6,525 nt of DNA from Ventricola sp017626895 (GTDB lineage: Bacteria > Bacillota > Clostridia > Christensenellales > Aristaeellaceae), in NCBI GenBank assembly GCA_017626895.1, contig JAGAHV010000222.1:1-6525 (forward strand). Reading direction: 5' to 3'. The notes beneath the pieces were generated by a model. That model saw only the letters and a program-made list of their open reading frames with translations. It searched no databases and was not told the DNA's origin. Each line of letters begins with the position of its first letter. Positions within the stretch are counted from its first letter, which is position 1. Position numbers and translations under genes: made by a program. Below, one piece after another: positions 4,540 to 6,525 of the stretch.

Positions 4540-5046
4540 TTACTTCCTCTTCCGGGAAGCTTTCATTGCCACAAGCACAGCAAGGCCGGCAATGCCCAGC
4601 AGGATCAACCTAATCCACAAAACAGGATTGTCGTTGTCACCCGTTTGCAGAACAGGATGAGGTGTCAGGCTGGGTGTAGGAGCCGGAGCTGGAAATGGTG
4701 TCGGTGCAGCAGCCTTGATCTTCAGGGAAGTTTCTACCGTACCATCCGTAAACGAAATCGTCACCTTATGATCTCCAACGGACAGCGTATCCAGGTAAGC
4801 CGCTTTCAGCGTCAGTTTCAGGCTGCCATTTTCCTTATTATAGTTCTCCGCGCTAACAGTTTTTCCATCAATGGAGAGGTCGTCAAAGTTGCCAAAGGTG
4901 AGATCGTCATCCGTGCCATGCTCCACAATGATCAAAACGTCAGTGCCATCTCCGACCGTGCGCTCCGTGCCTGTTGCGATGGTCACAGAATAATCAGCTT
5001 CCATGATCTTCACAGTAAGACAAGCAGGCGTTGAATCAGCATCCAC
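4540..5046 (-). CDS. X2/Ig-like domain protein with VLQTG sorting-like tail
   Basis: The likely role is a surface protein anchored by the adjacent sortase. Counting from GTG 5046, residues about 28-111 resemble the Ig-like X2 domain of clostridial surface proteins (VDG/IDGKTVSAENY, NGSLKLTLKAAYLDTLSVGDHKV, FTDGT). Residues 112-131 form a Pro/Ala/Thr-rich wall-spanning linker. VLQTGD (132-137) stands where LPXTG is expected, followed by a hydrophobic stretch (about 141-161) and the basic tail SRKRK. Proline at position 2 of the motif is replaced by Leu. No signal peptide is visible, and the GTG start has no ribosome binding site. The frame stays open upstream to TAA at 5088-5086, overlapping the end of the protease gene in another frame. 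The N-terminus has probably been lost, or the gene was once longer. Its stop is 3 bases before the sortase start. Confidence 0.6.
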   Translation of the reverse strand: MDADSTPACLTVKIMEADYSVTIATGTERTVGDGTDVLIIVEHGTDDDLTFGNFDDLSIDGKTVSAENYNKENGSLKLTLKAAYLDTLSVGDHKVTISFTDGTVETSLKIKAAAPTPFPAPAPTPSLTPHPVLQTGDNDNPVLWIRLILLGIAGLAVLVAMKASRKRK

Positions 5047-5062
5047 AGTATTTGATCGTATA

Positions 5063-6049
5063 TTATAAACCTGCTGGGCTTTCCTTTAGATATTCAATGA
5101 TTCCATCCAGGATCTCCGGGCTAGGGAAGCTTTCATACCCGTCATCCAAATGCGTGATGGCGGAAGCGAGATTTGTAGCCATCACTTCTTCCGGGTCCTC
5201 GACATAATCCGTGTTCCTGCCCACAATGTCCCAGAAGTCCTCAACCTCGTCTGCCCGGTAAATTTCCGACCCGTCCAGCGGAACAATTCCGGAATACATT
5301 CCGCTGAAGAAGTTGTCTCCGGGCTTTTCGAAAACACTGTCCGTCAGGAAAACAAGATAGCAGTCCTTCTTCTCTCCGCCAATGGTGAATGTGGCATAAC
5401 TGTTATGGTGCTCCACATCCGGATTGGCGATGATCTGTTCCCGGATCTCTGCCGGTACCTCAATATCCTCGTCCAGTACAGTAAAATGGATCAGGGAATA
5501 CAGCGCCTGGCGGTATTCGGGGTATAACCTGGAAATGCAGTGGGAAATCTCGTGGATGACAATCTCCCTGAACATATCATCTGTATAGTACTCCGGCGAA
5601 AAGGTAAACCAGCCCAGGAAGATGGTCCCCTCACTGGTATATCCGGCAGCGCCGACAGCTTCCTGACCGGTGGATTTGACAAAAGTCAGCTTTCCCGGAT
5701 CCGGCAGTTGCAGGCCATGCTTTTCCAGATGGTCCTGCAACCAGGTCAGTGTATCGTTTACTCGTTGCTCGTCTTCCGGGGTAAATTCCATGACCTGCTC
5801 CGCGGAATACTCGATGTATTCATCCAGGGTACCGCCTTTTTTCTGGAGAAAGAAAGGCAGCATGCTTTCGCTGATCTGATGATGAAACAGTGTCCGTGTG
5901 CGCATCAGCTGCTTTCCCTCATCCACTGTGGCAAAGCGGGCAGTGAGCCTTGTAGTCCAGGGCGTTACCGAAGAGGCGTTCTCCGCGCAAGTGACGGAAA
6001 AGCTCATCAACAGGGCAAGTATTGTCAGAATCACCAGAATCCGTTTCAT
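5063..6049 (-). CDS. Secreted HExxH zinc metallopeptidase-like protein
   Basis: The 328-residue product begins with a clear signal peptide (MKRILVILTILALLMSFSVTCA), with likely cleavage after Ala22. The zincin motif HEISH is at 166-170 (His166, Glu167 and His170), preceded by a hydrophobic helix start (FREIVI). A possible third ligand is Glu287 or Glu288 in DPEEVMATNLASA, near the C-terminus, as in several zincins with a distant Glu (inference). There is no transmembrane tail or sorting motif, so it would be released or held by other contacts. I cannot assign a named peptidase family, and the substrate is unknown. AGG lies 8 bases before the ATG. The upstream DUF4003-like gene ends 37 bases away and the X2 protein follows after 16 bases, so it sits inside the operon. 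The reading frame is intact. Confidence 0.7.
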   Translation of the reverse strand: MKRILVILTILALLMSFSVTCAENASSVTPWTTRLTARFATVDEGKQLMRTRTLFHHQISESMLPFFLQKKGGTLDEYIEYSAEQVMEFTPEDEQRVNDTLTWLQDHLEKHGLQLPDPGKLTFVKSTGQEAVGAAGYTSEGTIFLGWFTFSPEYYTDDMFREIVIHEISHCISRLYPEYRQALYSLIHFTVLDEDIEVPAEIREQIIANPDVEHHNSYATFTIGGEKKDCYLVFLTDSVFEKPGDNFFSGMYSGIVPLDGSEIYRADEVEDFWDIVGRNTDYVEDPEEVMATNLASAITHLDDGYESFPSPEILDGIIEYLKESPAGL

Positions 6050-6086
6050 ATTGAATACCTCGCTGTTCTTTTATTTTCCTGCAGGT

Positions 6087-6525
6087 TCAAACAAGCGAAC
6101 TTGTCACGTTCGTACTGACAATGATACCTGTAAGGATGATCATTACCAGAATTAACACAAGTTCTTCAATAATGGCCTGTGAAATCGCATTCGTTACACT
6201 TGATGACGCAGCCGAGTTTACTGCCCGCATATTCTCAAGAACAATCGATGCTGCAAACAGTCGGCGTTCACTCGTTCCGAGAGAGAATGCGCCATAACCT
6301 TTCTGTCCCTTCAGCCAGTCATCCACTTCACCAATGACCTCCACCGTTTCATTCAGATCGCAATCTACATCCGCAAAGGCGGAGTAAATCACCATCGCCT
6401 TGTCCCGGGCAGTCGCGTGCTTTGCATTTTTGCATGCCTCGTACAGGCTGAAGAACCCCTCAAGCTTCTGCAGCACCGGCTTGTCAGAAAGCGAAAGCAC
6501 CATGGCAACTGATTGGGCTACATCC
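6087..6525 (-). CDS. DUF4003-like protein, C-terminal part, cut by window edge
   Basis: Only the C-terminal about 146 codons are in view. The frame is open through 6525 (DVAQSVA precedes the Met at 6503), so that Met is internal and the true start is outside. Segments such as ATARDKAMVIYSAFADV, EVIGEVDDWLKGQKGYG and FSLGTSERRLFAASIVLE look like the DUF4003 family, soluble proteins of unknown function in Firmicutes. The call rests on pattern memory. Residues about 112-130 after that Met (LVLILVMIILTGIIV) form a membrane segment near the C-terminus, followed by a short outside tail. This fits an operon dealing with the cell surface. The next gene starts 37 bases downstream on the same strand with no terminator between them, so co-transcription is likely. 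Confidence 0.6.
   Translation of the reverse strand, partial: DVAQSVAMVLSLSDKPVLQKLEGFFSLYEACKNAKHATARDKAMVIYSAFADVDCDLNETVEVIGEVDDWLKGQKGYGAFSLGTSERRLFAASIVLENMRAVNSAASSSVTNAISQAIIEELVLILVMIILTGIIVSTNVTSSLV

Noticed and set aside
3586..5034. Plus-strand frames of 149-234 codons across the sortase and X2 genes
   Set aside because: They run antisense to genes with clear catalytic residues and sorting tail, have no ribosome binding sites, and show Gln/Arg/Ser-rich shadow composition.
5062..5067. TATAAT on the minus strand between protease and X2 genes as an internal promoter
   Set aside because: No acceptable -35 box lies 16-18 bases upstream (TCTAAA at best), and it overlaps the protease stop codon.

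Overview
The window looks like a stretch of a low-to-middle GC Gram-positive genome, most likely a gut or rumen Clostridia-type bacterium (inference). The signs are a class B sortase, a C-terminal wall-sorting-type tail, strong AGGAGG-like ribosome binding sites with some GTG starts, a near-consensus sigma-A promoter, and protein families common in Clostridia. Several genes are interrupted or cut short, so it reads as a decaying accessory region between more intact blocks.

Left part (1-1281, plus strand): a non-coding stretch carries at least five same-orientation GTACAC-type direct repeats, resembling a mobile-element end. It is followed by a 5'-truncated ParE/RelE-type toxin and then a metallo-beta-lactamase-fold hydrolase. 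The hydrolase has an in-frame TGA exactly where a Trp codon is expected, and its C-terminal third is missing.

Middle part (1300-2966, plus strand): a good promoter (1300-1328) lies immediately after the broken hydrolase. Downstream are one or two small acidic reading frames that look frame-shifted, then an intact small protein made of four tandem 21-residue repeats (1835-2215). Next comes a Cas4-like PD-(D/E)XK nuclease domain protein with four cysteines (2292-2966), which lacks the C-terminal half usual for DUF2779 proteins. The spacing allows one plus-strand transcript. It would end in the gene-free stretch 2967-3530, which contains several stem-loops, a probable terminator (3341-3361) and an orphan promoter/operator-like block on the minus strand.

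Right part (6525-3541, minus strand): an apparent surface operon reads leftward. Its order is a DUF4003-like protein with a C-terminal membrane segment (cut by the window edge), a secreted HExxH metallopeptidase-like protein, an X2/Ig-like domain protein ending in a VLQTG-D sorting-like tail, and a class B sortase. The natural reading is a sortase with its own wall-anchored substrate and a secreted protease. However, the sortase has an in-frame TAA between its membrane anchor and catalytic domain, and the substrate protein has no visible signal peptide, so the system may be inactive in this strain or the sequence may contain errors.
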